The notes: generated from the letters alone by a model not told the origin. Counted from the stretch's first letter, positions 1 through 12,436 are shown. The stretch is 64,000 bases of DNA from Rhyacophila brunnea (GCA_022495005.1 JAGYXB010001352.1:1116001-1180000), one strand, 5' to 3'. Program-made: numbers and translations.

Positions 1-169
1 TACGTATTACTGTATTTTATTTCATAAATTTCCTCCACATTAGTATTTATGATAGAAGAATTATTGCTTCACGACACATTTTTCTCGTCAACTTATAATA
101 TTATTATTAAATATTGTAGGTGTCATATAACCAAGTTTGATTTCATATTACGTAGATATTACAGTAGTA

Positions 170-684
170 TAAATTTTATCAGTCATACTTATTTGTTTTC
201 ATTGAACTAAGAATTTAATTTGCAGATGGTGCTGGTTAGTTTTTAAAATTCAATTTAACTCTGCCAAAGCCGAATCATAACACTTTAGGTATGCTATGGG
301 CGATCCGACAAAAATTGTGCATACTTTTTCAGTCATACTTTTATTTGTTTTCGTTGAATTAAGAATACTGATTATAGATGGTGTTGGTTAGTTTTTTAAA
401 TTCATTAAGCCCTGCCCAACCAAACCATAATCGATAAAAAATATTCTTCTATCGATAAAATATCTAAAATTATGTATGCTTTAATGGAATAATTTTGGAT
501 ATTTTATAGATAAACGAATATTTTTTTTCTAGTATCTACTATGGGCTTAGATTTGACAGGGTTTAATTTAATTTTAAAAACTAACTTAGCCTTAGTGCAA
601 TGAAAAAATATACGTTTTACTGACAAAGTTTAGTGTGCACTTTTATGTCGGATCTTAACAGCCTACCTTCTTTCTTCTCCACTG
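170..684. mobile_element. Foldback hAT-type MITE, left end truncated
   Basis: The right end reads CTCCACTG at 677-684 and follows a subterminal stretch (GTCGGATCTTAACAGCC and so on) shared with the complete copy at 35,254-35,787. The interior holds the same repeated blocks (GATGGTGYTGGTTAG; a hairpin built on ATAAAATATCTAAAATTAT near 455-510), which gives the unit its foldback character. The left terminus with its CAGTGGCGAAGG end is missing, so no target duplication can be tested. Non-coding. Family assignment rests on the intact copy, whose 8-bp duplication is a hAT trait. Confidence 0.75.
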
Positions 685-1126
685 GTATCACCTTTCGTTT
701 AACTAACTATTAATAAGTATAGATCAATACTCCATGTGCGTATTTTATTAGTCAACATGTGCAAGGCCGACTATATTCAGACCATGGCACTGAATTGCGA
801 ATTACGGCGGTAGTGGTATTTTTTGATTATCTTATAATGCAATGCAATGTTTGCAATAAATAAATGAAGGAACCTTGTTGGAAATAGCTCGCTTAACCAT
901 ATGCGAATCATATCCGATGTGGTATATCAATGGTACCAATATGTAAATATATTATATCATACATAATATTTTTTTGTAATTAAATTAGTTTTTATATGTC
1001 CAAGATAAACAATAAAAATAATCCTTTAATATCGACTATTCTCTACTGACATAATATATAAAACCATGTCTTTTATTCAACAAATAATTCAATATTCATT
1101 ACGTAATGAATTTTCAAAAAAAAAAA
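685..1126. other. AT-rich interval, nothing recognised
   Basis: No open frame, tRNA-like sequence or recognised repeat. Confidence 0.5.
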
Positions 1127-1505
1127 ATTCTAGTGGGTATATGAGATGTTTTAAAATGATGTATGTTCAATATATGGAATGTTACATTCTTAAATCTTGT
1201 AAATTATTCGTTGATTAAAAGAAATTGTTCATTCAATTATTAGCAAGTGCAAGTACGTTGTAACTAAAATTTTCCAGACATCGGTTAGTAATTACGGCAC
1301 TTAATTTAAAATAAACAAAAAACGATAGCCAACATTAACGCAATTTGATAATCATTTCATGTAAAGAATTACTAGTTAAATTCGTCGTAATTAATAGTTA
1401 AGTACATTGGCGCGAATCCAGTGGTTAGGGCGTCGTATTTTAAAAAAGGAGATAAATTTCTAGTAGGTAGTATATATTTTTTAACAAATTATGTATACAC
1501 AATAG
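1127..1505 (+). mobile_element. tRNA-headed element with direct terminal repeats (family T)
   Basis: Two related stretches bound the unit in direct orientation: one starts at TTCTAGTGGGTATATGAG (1,128) and ends in GTATGTTCAATA, the other starts at TTCTAGTAGGTAG (1,458) and ends in ATGTATACACAATA. Between them lie a leader (AATTATTAGCAAGTGCAAG; CGGTTAGTAATTACGG; ACTAGTTAAATTCGTCG) and the remains of a tRNA-like head (TTGGCGCGAATCCAGTGG at 1,407). The copy at 45,640-45,990 keeps the head in full; here it has lost its box A half. An AATAAAAG-type signal lies in the related terminal repeats. Non-coding. It may be a SINE variant, a miniature terminal-repeat element or a tandem-dimer remnant. Confidence 0.6.
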
Positions 1506-2063
1506 TATTTATATAATATAATATAACGAATAAATATATAGGTGTTATAGTTTATTGCCATATTATTGCATCTAGATACGTATATCGTGTGAACAGGACT
1601 TCAGAGCAGCATCAGACCAAACTGGCAATTAAGTGGTGCGGTCGTACGCTAAAAACCGCTTTTAGTTTTGTACTCTGTACTTCTCAGTACTCTGTAGGGA
1701 ATCGTACAAACTGGTATGAGAGCAAAGCAATTGACCGGTATTCAATGTGGAGAAGTAGCCTTATACAAAATTGCAGATAAGAACAAAATTATTATGTTCT
1801 CCGCTAGTTTCGGATAATGTATATGAATTCTGATCTAGGAGTTAAGAATAGGAGGAAATGAGTAAGCCCTTTAAGTATAGCCATGTTCTGAATACAAACA
1901 AATAATATAGCTACTGCTTGAAAGCATTGTCTTCAATTACAATTCAAACTTGCATACACAATTTCACTACATATTAAGTGGATACGTTTGGCGTAGTGAA
2001 CGTAACATTGCTAACGAAATTATATGGAACAAATGGACCAGTAGGTGTAGAAAATTGTAGATT
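1506..2063. other. AT-rich interval without a supported gene
   Basis: A 63-codon frame at 1,589-1,780 shows no domain, signal peptide or splice context and is most likely chance. Confidence 0.45.
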
Positions 2064-2496
2064 CAGGCCCGGTCTTAAGGCGATTGCACCGATTGGGTTC
2101 ATTCGGGCCTCGCGTTCTGGGGGGCCTCGTTCGCTAAGTTAGTCACAATAAAAAAAAAAAATTAAATAATAAATGGATTTTAATTTCATTCAAATATTTG
2201 TGCAGTAGATTTATAGAGATATAATTATTGGGAAAAATTGAGATTAACATTACGTGAACCACCATTTGGCTGCGAATTTATAGTGCTGTAATTATAGCTG
2301 TAAGACGTCTGCAGCCATGATAAAATGGTACGACTATAATAAAACTATTCAGGACTATTAACAAAAACACATTCAAGATTAACTACTCATTAGTATAATG
2401 AAGATTCAGTACAAAATGCAGTAATAATACAGTTAGGGACCTCGCACAATCATCGTATAATCTATTCGAGCCTCGCACTTGCTAGGACTAGTCCTG
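2064..2496. mobile_element. Putative hAT-like MITE
   Basis: The left end (CAGGCCCGGTCTTAAG, 2,064) and the reverse complement of the right end (CAGGACTAGTCCTAGC, 2,496) match at about 11 of 16 positions and resemble CAGGGCCGG-type hAT ends. GC-rich GGGCCTCG motifs lie inside both ends of an AT-rich body. The 8-bp flanks do not match, so either the duplication has decayed or the ends are misplaced. Non-coding. Confidence 0.4.
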
Positions 2497-2738
2497 AGTT
2501 AATGTCTAGTAAATAACTATTATCGAAGATTAAGCTATGCATATGGAGCTCTATAGAGTGGAAATTATTATTGTTAGCCATTCGCCCAAGCCTTTGGATC
2601 CTTGCTCTGGATCAAACATACATTGTAACAAGCCATTTTACCAGGCGTGAGATCTAACATGCCGCCCATGCTTCTGAGATGTAAGCGTAATTCGTAACAC
2701 CTCAGAATCATATTGTCAAATAGAAAAAAATATCGATG

Positions 2739-3283
2739 CAGGGCGGGGCTCGTATCACACTTCACCGTGAAATGTTGTATCGGAAATATATGACCGTATA
2801 TGAAAGACCAAAGATACAAAGACCAAAGATAAAAACTAAAGTGATGAACTCATGTGTCCTACCATGCTTAACCTATGCCTGTCAGACCTGGAGATACTCT
2901 AGCATAGTAAAGAACAAAATCACCAGCTGCCAACGCGGTATGGAACGTAGTATGCTAAATATCAACAAAAGACAAAAAATAAGACACACAAAAATAAGAA
3001 ATATTTCAAAAGCCACAGACGCTAAATCCATGCTCAAAAACTTAAATGGAAATGGGCGGATCATGTAGCGCGACTACAAGATGAGAGATGGACAAAAATA
3101 TTTACTTCATGGAACGGCCCAAAAGGGAAACGCTCTAGAGGAAGACCCCATGCGAGATGGCAAGACGACATCATAAAAACAGCGGGCCCAAATTGGCTAC
3201 AAATAGCCAAAAACAGAGTCCAGAGGGACTCTTTGGAGGAGGCCTTCACCCGAAGAGGGGTTCTTACAAACCAAACAAACTAA
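2739..3283 (+). pseudogene. LINE reverse transcriptase C-terminal fragment (RTE-like), frameshifted
   Basis: Two frames joined near 3,035 give the region that follows the reverse transcriptase domain in many insect non-LTR retrotransposons. The first frame has VLPCLTYACQTWRYS and RGMERSMLNINKRQKIR. The second has LKWKWADHVARLQDERW, GKRSRGRPHARWQDDI and NWLQIAKNRVQRDSLEEAF, ending at TAA 3,281-3,283. This segment follows the polymerase fold in family proteins and carries the conserved GRP..RW..D motif. Nothing upstream of the thumb region remains, so the copy is strongly 5'-truncated and dead. An AT-rich 3' UTR ends near 3,540 with AAATAAAAAGGC and a T run, as in related elements. Confidence 0.8.
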
Positions 3284-3654
3284 TTACATACCTCTGTCTA
3301 ATTTATAAACATTATCTAAATATATACAAAATAAAAAATCTTAATATAGGTATATATTATTATACAAAAATAATAATAATTGATTTTATATAAACTAGAA
3401 AATAAGTAGATAATACAATCATAGATAGATATATATATCTACATAATAATATATTCATAAGTTATATATTATATATTCATTAGATATAGTCAATTAACTG
3501 TCATTTACTTTTGTTTGTAAGAAATAAAAAGGCTTTTTTTTATTATATGAAAGACCGTCCAACCTCTTTGGGTCGTATAGTATTGACATAAAATTCATGT
3601 CATCTATGTTCACAATAAAACAAGGTTCTTGTCGGTTTACGTTTACACTTTACA

Positions 3655-3900
3655 GGAAGCCAGCAGCAAACAAATTTTGAAAATAGCCGATATACTGGAT
3701 TATTTGTTAGGTTAGGTTTTCATTCTTGAATTTATAAATTTTGCCAAAATTAGCTATGAAAATTGAATTAATGTTTATATTGAATCAAATAAAATTGGAG
3801 ACCGTACCTATAGTATACGGGTCATCTCTTTCCGATGAGAAAGCATACGGCGAACTGTGCCACGGTGAAATGTTTTACGTACAATTTATATGTAACCGTC
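3655..3900. repeat. Dispersed repeat shared with 63,117-63,262 and, in part, 21,235-21,371
   Basis: The first half (GGAAGCCAGCAGCAAAC through AAATTAGCTATG) matches the reverse complement of the TTAA MITE at 21,235-21,371. The second half (ATTGGAGACCGTA, GGTCATCTCTTTCCGAT, CCACGGTGAAATGTTTTAC) matches 63,160-63,262. The copy therefore links two segments that occur separately elsewhere, so the parent element was longer than either. No coding frame. Confidence 0.65.
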
Positions 3901-4739
3901 TTTGCGTGGAAGACAGTTAGTTGCAACATTACGTCCGATTTTGATTAATGACAAAGTACCTATACCATAGTCGAGACGTTTTTAAATGTGCGACCACGGT
4001 GCTAAGATAGACTTGGTTTAAAGCACTGCAAACAGTATTAACAACAATACCGTATAGTATTATTTAGCGAAAGCAAAGTTAAACGAACAATAATTTATTA
4101 CTCTGAGAAAGTTGTACGCATTTCATGGATGCTTTATTGTTAAAAGTAAAAGTTACCAGCCTCAAAAGGCAACCGAGCAGCGTTTGCATAGAAAAACTGT
4201 TTGGTCTGGCCCTGATCATGGAAGTATACAATATAATGAACAAATTAACTTACTTAGATACTACATAAATACGAGAAAAAAAAACATTTCTTCAATCTTA
4301 TTGAATAAACAACAGCTAATTTTAACGTTGTTTTTAACGGTCTTGTTATTCAAGTAATGAGTAGATGGTATCAAATTGATTAGAATTCAGTGCAGCGAAT
4401 ACATCTGTGCGCGTTTTATTAAAAAAAATCAGTGATAGCAATGAGTATTTATTTTACTAGTTAGGTAAGCAGTACAGTTAAATGAAAGAATCAATATACA
4501 CTTAATACAAAAAAAAAGTAAATTAAAGGCATGAAATTAAAAAAATTATATAGGTAGGTATATTATGTTTAATATACCGATTTAAAATTAACAATTTTAT
4601 TATTGAAGATACCAGGTTTTTTCAATGATTACTTGGTGATAAAGTCATGATATCCGATTTCGCCTTTGTTCGTTTTCAATGTTTTAAGAACGAAAATTGA
4701 GGAAATAAATTATATTATTAACTAACTAAATATTTTACA
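3901..4739. other. AT-rich interval, nothing recognised
   Basis: An 81-codon frame at 4,112-4,357 has no recognisable domain. No repeat partner was seen in the window. Confidence 0.4.
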
Positions 4740-5130
4740 CAGAGTCGAGTCATGGACCCTGTAGACAAGAGAGCGGAAGGCAATTAATGCCTTTGAGATG
4801 TGGTGTTTGCGCCGAATGCTTCATATTTTTTTGGACAGAACACAAGACGAACCAGTCAATCATCCAGAGACTGCAGATTAAGGAACGGCTCTCGAAAAAA
4901 ACTTCGGAATGCGTCTTACGCATTCCGAAGTTTTTTGGACACATTGTCTGGCGCAGACCGGATAACCTGGAGAGACTGGTAGTTTTGGGTGGCATCTAGG
5001 GAAGGCGAAGCAGAGGAAGAGCGTCTGCGCGCTGGAGCGACCAAATGAAAGAGCTGAGAGAAGCGGAAGATCGAAAAGGATAGAAAGTCTTGTTCGCTCA
5101 AATGATGCCAAAATTAAAAAGTGATCACGA
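4740..5130 (+). pseudogene. RTE-like LINE C-terminal fragment with an internal perfect palindrome
   Basis: Translations in shifting frames give FEMWCLRRMLHI, then NQSIIQRLQIKERLS, then FFGHIVWRRPDNLERLV and SRGRASARWSDQMKEL. This is the segment downstream of the polymerase domain in RTE-like endonuclease-reverse transcriptases. At least two frameshifts and several stops break it. At 4,896-4,936 the coding sequence is replaced by a perfect inverted repeat, described separately. The 3' flank (TCTTGTTCGCTCAAA, GATCCTCAGCCAT) is shared with the fragment split by insertions at 50,725-51,425, so both come from one family. Confidence 0.75.
4896..4936. repeat. Perfect 19-bp inverted repeat with 3-nt loop
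   Basis: The arms at 4,896-4,914 and 4,918-4,936 are exact reverse complements around CTT; the core of each arm is CTTCGGAATGCGT. It lies inside a decayed LINE reading frame, where the family normally has coding sequence, so it is secondary. Confidence 0.9.
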
Positions 5131-6069
5131 TCCTCAGCCATGAATGTACGACCAAGATGAGAATTAAATGTTCGTTCTTTCTGATGTTAGAATTAAATAA
5201 GATAATGTCGTAATGTGAAATAAGCGCATATTTTATTATAATATACCTAAGTAAAAACTTGTTCATTTTGTACAAATTTACAAAGAATTATTTTTAATCT
5301 ATGATTTGGTAACAGGTAGATAGATACGATTTATGAGTCTCAAGTTACCATATTTAGAAGTTCACCTTTCTTTGCAGCGTTTAAAAAAAATATATAATAA
5401 TAAACGCTGTCCAACATCGATTACTTTCAAATTTAACTATTGCACACTTTCCCAAAATCATATTATTAATAATTATCGTGACCATGATTGGTTCATGATC
5501 TAGAGGTAGTTAATACTATTAACCTATATCAAATCATACGCACAATCAACACCAAATAAATAAATTATTGACAATGATTTCTGATATTAAAATAATAATA
5601 ATCATTATTGGCTCTCAATCACTGGCGGGTTTTTAACTCTTCCAGAAACCGTCAAGGACATTTAGAATTGCGAATATAACATCTTCTCGATGCAGAAATG
5701 CCAGTAAACAAATAGGAAAAGCGAATAACGTAATAAAATGTTGTTAATTATTGTCATTAAAATTTACAAATATCGTGACTAAAATTAGTAGTTCAATATA
5801 TTAAAAAAATGTCAGCTGATGAATATAACCGACTGTGAAATCAACCTTTTATTAAATTTGATTTAATTATATTCAACTAACAAACGGAGCTTGATTTGAT
5901 ATTTTATGAATATACACTCTGTAATAAAGAGGGCTAAGGAAAAGGAAAAGCTGCTTAAGTCGGCTGAACCAGCTGTTGGGTCCATCAGACCGTCCGACCT
6001 AGTCACCGCAAAGAAGTCACCTAACATATAAACCCTTTCGTAACAATATATATATATGTATTAAGTATA
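5131..6069. other. AT-rich interval, nothing recognised
   Basis: No open frame beyond chance length. A TA-rich microsatellite-like run lies near 6,045-6,060. Confidence 0.45.
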
Positions 6070-6077
6070 CTTACTAC

Positions 6078-6933
6078 TAAGGGCCGGATTTGTATGCAAC
6101 AAAAAACATGGTTATATGCATGCACGTATGCACTTAAAATCAATAAAATATGCACTAAAACCGAAGAAATATGCAGTTAAAAATTGTCATTTTTTGTGAG
6201 AAATAATTATAAATACCCACTTCACCAAATATTACCGACAAAAAATCGAATAACTAGTTAATAATTTTTCAACATAATACGATATCAGAACAAAAAACAA
6301 AAACAAAGAATATAAAGTTAATCAATTACAATTTTCAAAGTAGTTTTTTCACAAGTACCTACAAATAATTGAATAGTAAATGCAATGTAAACCAAACACA
6401 ACTTAAAAAACAAAAACGACACACTACTATTCCTAAATACTATTTTCTGTTTTTTGCCCGAAAAAAAAATACATTATTTTTTTCAATATTATGCTCAGGC
6501 ATTAAATTTTTCTGCATATGTATCTGTCAGTATTTTGTTTATATGCGGAAAACTACCTCTCAACGTCCACTTGGGCAAACTTTAAATAATAGTACCCGAG
6601 TTGACTTCACTTTTTCCACTGATAAATCCACAGCTCGGAGATGGCATTAAAAATGCAAGTGCAGCTAAACTATCTTCCTTCCTAACTTAGTTATATTTCG
6701 ATAAAATAATTTAAAAAAACTAAAATTATACATTCAAAAGCTCTAAAATAGGCATTTATTTATGAATATGCACTTATGTCTCAAATATGCTCTAACGTCT
6801 CAAATATGTATTTATATGCACAATAAAATTTTATTTTTGGATTCTGTGTCTTTCAAAACAGATTTCTGTGCAACTCTCATAACTGTGCATACACCCTAAC
6901 AAAACATGCACTAGCATATAAATCCGGGCCCTA
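6078..6933. mobile_element. hAT-like non-autonomous element with perfect 8-bp target duplication
   Basis: The ends are inverted: TAAGGGCCGGATTTGTATGC at the left and, as reverse complement of the right, TAGGGCCCGGATTTATATGC. CTTACTAC flanks the unit on both sides (6,070-6,077 and 6,934-6,941), and an 8-bp duplication is the hAT signature. Inside both ends many ATGCA/TATGCAC motifs repeat, as expected of transposase-binding subterminal repeats. A 93-codon frame at 6,369-6,650 has no transposase motif. The element is internally deleted or was never coding. Confidence 0.85.
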
Positions 6934-6941
6934 CTTACTAC

Positions 6942-7685
6942 ATATTATGCTTTGATTAGAAACGAAAATAGTAATTTATTTCACTTGTATTTTTATTTAT
7001 TGTGTAGCAGTATAGTAAAATATACTAACCAAATATACTTTATAATTAACTATCATCAACATATATTATATTACATCATTGTCAATTGGTCTAAATTAAA
7101 TACATGATACGATCAATCAAACTTGTATGTTTACCCGGTTTTATAATGGCATATTGAAAAGACATAACAAACGAAGTAAAAGCGGCATAAAAACTAGCGG
7201 GTCTAAAGCCTATATATTTTTCATTACACTTAAATTTTGTTTAAAATGTTAGATTTTACACTCTGAAAATTTCATGTCGCTCTGTGACAGTACGTATTTT
7301 ACTGTAGGCTATAATTAATTCGGTATTAGTAGCTAGGGCCTATGTATTATACAACAACATAGCCACTGACCGTGTCAAATGACCGATAATCACAAGCGAC
7401 CATTGTAAAATTAACAAACAATCGTTTTCCACGAGAGTTTTTTTACATACATAGAATTTTCCGCAAGTGGAAATATCATGATCTAAGAATTCTTTATTCC
7501 AAAGTTTTTCAAAATCTGCCAACGAAATCAGACATCAAAATAATTATAACACTATAAGCTTAAATTAGTATTGGTTCATAATAATTAAAATCTTACAATA
7601 AATTCAATACAAGTTACAAGTTAATTGCCAGAATTAAATTAAACATAATGTTGATTTTTTTGGGTTAATGTACATTGGTGTTATA
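6942..7685. other. AT-rich interval, nothing recognised
   Basis: Only short chance frames; no repeat partner seen. Confidence 0.45.
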
Positions 7686-8020
7686 CAGGGAACACGGGAT
7701 AAAATGGGAACTGAAATACCTAACGGGTATGGAGTAACAGGCAACCGATCTCGAGAGTGTGGAAGAATGTGGGATAAACTTAAACACGTGTCAAGAATAC
7801 GTCATTCTAAGCTTGTCCTTCGTTCTGACAACTGCTCTCGGCTTATGCACTGACGTTCATTCAATATCGGTATATTTGAAGGTTGCAACTCACACTATTG
7901 CACGTCTATAATGTGTGTTTCATTTTCGCAGGACACTCACACTTTCAAAACACTGCTTCAAAATGTAGTGTTATAAAAAAAATATACAATTATCGGTTTA
8001 TGTCTCTATCTCTACCATTG
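7686..8020 (+). mobile_element. Short hAT MITE (family M)
   Basis: It starts with CAGGGAACACGGGATAAAAT and runs co-linear with copies at 24,382-24,604 (minus), 39,413-39,719 and 50,934-51,361. Shared landmarks are ACCTAACGGGT, CACGTGTCAAGAATACG, GACAACTGCTCTCGG and CACACTATTGCACG. The right end is eroded and its position is approximate, so no target duplication was confirmed for this copy. Two sister copies carry clear ones. The 61-codon frame inside is not conserved among copies. Confidence 0.7.
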
Positions 8021-10239
8021 GCTGGTATTTTGAAGGAACTACTGTAACTAGAAATACAGTACTTGCCATAACTGTGTCTTAACTTAAATAAATATCAATA
8101 TAAAATGTATTTTTTATTAAACTATATTTTTATTTAATGAATAATACTCACAATTAAAAAAAATTAGCATTCTTTAATATATATAAAAATATCAACACAA
8201 ACAATACCACAGCCACAAAACGCAAATTGACATTATCAAAAAATAATTATCACTGTAGAGGTGCCGAGCATCACTCTATGCCAGCGTGTTTTCATTACTA
8301 TATTATGTCATGCCAGAAAGTAACCCCCAGGAAAGGTGTATGGAACACAGGTTTCAACAATATAACCAATAGTTTGAATTTATCCGCACTCACACACAAG
8401 AGAGAGGGATTTACTCATCCCTATGAATGCTATAGGCACGTCAATTATATATAGTTTTAGACCTGCAATGTATTCAGAACCTCATACAATGATTGAAAGA
8501 TAATAATATTGAATTCTAAAAAAATAAAAAATAGTTTTTCAGACATAAGATATGTTTAGGTTATAAGATCATTACTAAGACTATCCATTTATCAACATTA
8601 TCAAGATTCTTCCTGGTAAATGCTTTCTCAATTACCTACCGAAATATTTTCCTGAAAATTATTCGCTTGGGAACATAACGAATATTGTAAGTCTTTTAGG
8701 GATTTAAAAAAAATAAGTATCAACAATAATATTTTCAAGAATTTTACAAATCACATTTATGCAACAATACATTCTTACATATTTTTCTCGGTACAGATTA
8801 CAAGAAACGAAAATGTTAATATTGATAATAAATGTTATTCAAGAACGAATGCGTAACGTATGAACTATGGGACAATAGGTGGCGATAAGTGCCTACCGAC
8901 TACCTACATAAAGTTGAACAAGTACCTATCAATATTATAAAGTCTAAACAGTACCTATAATTTGTAGCGGATATTGACAAATCGAACAATACAATAATTG
9001 TAAATAAGAACCCACGAATATCGACTATTCTAATTCGAAAATCAAATTCAAATATGGAATCAGTACGAAATTGAAATTTCCCGCCTATTCCTTCTAATAT
9101 GCATGAAGTATGCACAATACCTATAATGAAAATGAGAATACGAAGGCAAGCACTGCCGCATCTAAGGCGGAGGAGTGGTGAGGGGAAAGGAGGGAAGAGG
9201 TTTAGTAAAGATACATCCCGTTAGTTTTACTACGCGAGCCTCGAGTTCGAATAATACGTGGGATGAATGTTTTCATTCATTTGAGGCGGGAAACTCACGA
9301 TGCGCGCCATTCTTGGTGTTCTAAATTCAATTTTGGATATTGTTATGATTTGTGTAAGTGTGCAATGACGAACTAAATAAAAAAAAATCAATATCACGAA
9401 AAAACCTAAAGAAAAGTCAACATTAATAGAAGTATGTAAGAATATCACCATATAAATATATATTTGTTTTAAATTACTAAGCCGATTCAAGAATATAAGG
9501 ATTGATCTATTGAAAATATTACCTTAGAGTATGTTGTTTCAGTATGCTATGTTAGCTTCCGCACAATTCTGTTTTATTTCATGACAATGTAGGAACCTCG
9601 CCCTTCTGCCATGGAAGATACAAATCGTCCATCAAAACACTGACATTGGTACATTTTCAATGGAGCCGGAACAAAACAAAAGAATGGTCATCCAATTGAA
9701 ACGCCAAAAATATGGACAACAATGGACAGTGAGGCTGTTACAAAATCAATGCTTTTATGAACGTGCGAAGCATACACATGTAATATGTTATCATTAGTTG
9801 ATATCATCATGTGGTTGTATGAAAATTCTAATTATTATTCAATTATTATAGTACAACTGCTAATTCTGCTGAAAAATACGCATATTGAAGAAGTACAAGA
9901 AGGACAATACGGGTGTCCTTTCTCGATGTGATCCTAAAAGAAAACAATCGAAGAACACAGTAAGTAGATCTACTATATGGAAAACCTTCTAGGACTAAAA
10001 TGTCCGTGACTGGTATTTTGAAGGTGTATGACATATACGGGTTCCGTGCAAAGTATCGAGGTCTTTGCCTGGTCGAATCCAAAAATCTGTACGTTTCACC
10101 ATCAGATGTTGTATCATAAATGGATGGCCGTATAGTATTGAGCTCAACTCGCATGTATAAATAAAATACTATACCAATTATATCGTATAATTTATATATT
10201 TTTTTATAATTTATATCGTATATTCAATCAATTATCATA
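8021..10239. other. AT-rich interval without supported gene
   Basis: Holds a purine-rich GC patch near 9,145-9,200 and a 102-codon minus-strand frame at 9,846-10,154 with no recognised domain. No repeat partner was seen. Confidence 0.4.
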
Positions 10240-12436
10240 ATTTTTCCAATAGTCGTCTTAGCGATAGCAATAATTTCAATTCTGTTGGCTCGGAAACTTT
10301 CTTTTTTAATAAATGGAATTTCTTCAAAGGTGACCTATTACAAATGTATTATGAAATGCAGAGTATTGATTGGAATGCTTTATATAGTACCGATGATATT
10401 AATAGTGCAATTGATGTTTTCTATGTAAATATTTATAGTGTATTTTCCAAGTCTTTTCCCATTAAGAAGTCTTCAGGTACTTCGCGCAGCTACCCTAAAT
10501 GGTTCACTCATAGCATTATTAAATCCATTGACTTAAAAGCCATCTGTCATAAACGATGGAAGCGCTCGAAGTGCCTGAATGATTATGGTGCTTTCTCCGA
10601 TATGCGCAGAAGAGTTCATCGCGCCATTGACGCTGCTCACAAAGCGTACATTGAGAAAATTTCCTTGAATTTAACCTCAGACCCGAAAACTTTTTAGACG
10701 TATGTTAGGAGCTTACGTAACTCTTCTGCACAGCTATCGTCTATGTCTTTTAGGGGTAGTGTATTGAATGGCTATAAATCCATCGCTGATGGTTTTGCTG
10801 AATATTTTAGGTCAGTTTATTCCACGATTCCACCAAAACTTCAACCTCAACCTGAATACTTTTCGTCTTCTTGGCCCATACTAAATATTGGTCCTCTTGA
10901 TGAGTCAGATATGAAATATGCTTTTTCTAGACTATATCCGAAATCCTCAGTAGGTCCAGATGGCATTCCTCCATGGCTATTAAAAGGATGCAAAAAACTT
11001 TTAAGCGATCCTTTGTTGTATATTTTCAATCTATGTTTAAGTAAATCTACCTTCCCTGAATGTTGGAGCTTAACTCGTATACGACCGGTGTATAAAATGG
11101 CTCGGTATCTGAAATAACTAACTTCCGACCAGTGGCTGTTCTCTCTGCACCGGTCAAACTATTTGAGTCCATTTTACATAAATATATAAATAAACATGTG
11201 GATGGTCAGTTGACTGACGCTCAACATGGTTTTCGATCTACTCGATCAACAGTTACCAACCTCATGGAGTACACTGAATACATATCTCGTTCACTAGACA
11301 ATCATTGTCAAGTTGATGCAATTTATACGGATATGTCAAAGGCTTTCGATCGAGTTGATCATGATATTCTTTAACTAAACTGAGTGCAGTAGGCGGATCT
11401 ATTAATTTTGTAAATTTTTTCAAATCTTATTTTTCGCATCGTTGTCAATATGTCGAGTACGCTGGGTGTGCATCTGAAGTCTTTCAAACTCTTTCAGGTG
11501 TTCCCCAAGGATCAAATCTTGGACCAATTATGTTCCTCATATTTATCAATGATATAGTTAAAGCCATGGATGGAGTAGAATTTTTACTTTTTGCGGATGA
11601 TTTGAAATTATATGCACCAATTCGGAATGAGTTGGACTGTTGCATGTTACAGAGAAATCTCTGTTCAATTGAAAGTTGGTCAAAAAAGAATAAATTAGAA
11701 TTTAATACTGACAAATGCTTTTGTATTACTTTTCTAGGTCAAGAACTCCGATTAAATACAATTATATTATGTCAAAAAATTCTTTAAAACATCAATCTGA
11801 GGCGAAAGATCTTGGGATAATTTTTGATTCTTCATTATCCTTTCACTCGCATATAACTTCCACGGCTCTACGTGCGAGTAAGCTTCTAGGATTCATCATG
11901 CGACAATCCAAACCATTCAAGAATCCTAATGTATTACGTACACTCTACGTCTCATTAGTGCGTAGCATCCTTGAATATGGGTCGATTATCTGGTGTCCTT
12001 ATGAGGTTTCCTGTAAGCTTATTTTAGAACGCGTCCAGAAGAAATTTCTTCGATGTCTTTATTTTAAAACATTTAACTATTTTCCTTTCGATAATTCGTC
12101 AGATGGTTATTTTCCAACTACCTTCTACAAGGCATGCTTACTTTTCACTCTCTTGACTCTCGTCGGTCTCTTCTGCTGTTGAAACACTTTTGCCTGTTAT
12201 CGCGAGGGATGGTTTCCAATCCCGGTGTCCTAATGAATTTGAATTTCCATGCGCCTGTCAATTACCTACGTGGTCGCAGTCATGATTTATTCTGGATTGG
12301 AACCGTTTCCTCGTGTCAAGCCCATCAGGCACGATTAGCGAGGGGTGCAAGACTAGTAAATGCGCTCCCTAAAGACATAGACATTTTCAATGATGTACTT
12401 TGCATTTTATTTTTGAAACTGTATTTTTCTGTATAA
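10240..12436 (+). pseudogene. LINE ORF2 reverse transcriptase, multiply broken
   Basis: The product would copy element RNA at nicked target DNA. Motifs in order are SSVGPDGIPPWLLK (about 10,950-10,990), NFRPVAVLSAPVKLFES, DAQHGFRSTRST and DMSKAFDRVDHD, then SGVPQGSNLGPIMF, the catalytic FADD box at 11,590-11,601, and the C-terminal RVQKKFLRCLYF. At least five lesions break it: a TAG at 10,695-10,697 and frame changes near 11,100, 11,372, 11,725 and 12,130. Each frame picks up where the last stops, so the parent gene is clear. The upstream part remains readable (NKWNFFKGDLLQ, 10,302-10,343). Jockey clade is the best fit; R1 or LOA relatives are possible. Confidence 0.88.

Noticed and set aside
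2574..2819. 81-codon minus-strand frame before the 2.7-kb LINE fragment
   Set aside because: No domain recognised; it overlaps the start of the opposite-strand LINE frame and shows no start or splice context. The sequence may be an old repeat, but I could not link it to any copy in the window.
7960..7975. GTGTTATA as a target duplication of the 7.7-kb MITE
   Set aside because: The same octamer precedes the left end (7,678-7,685), but the right occurrence lies inside sequence still homologous to the MITE, so the match is probably coincidental.
9846..10154. 102-codon minus-strand frame
   Set aside because: No recognisable motif on either strand; length is possible by chance and no splice context supports it.
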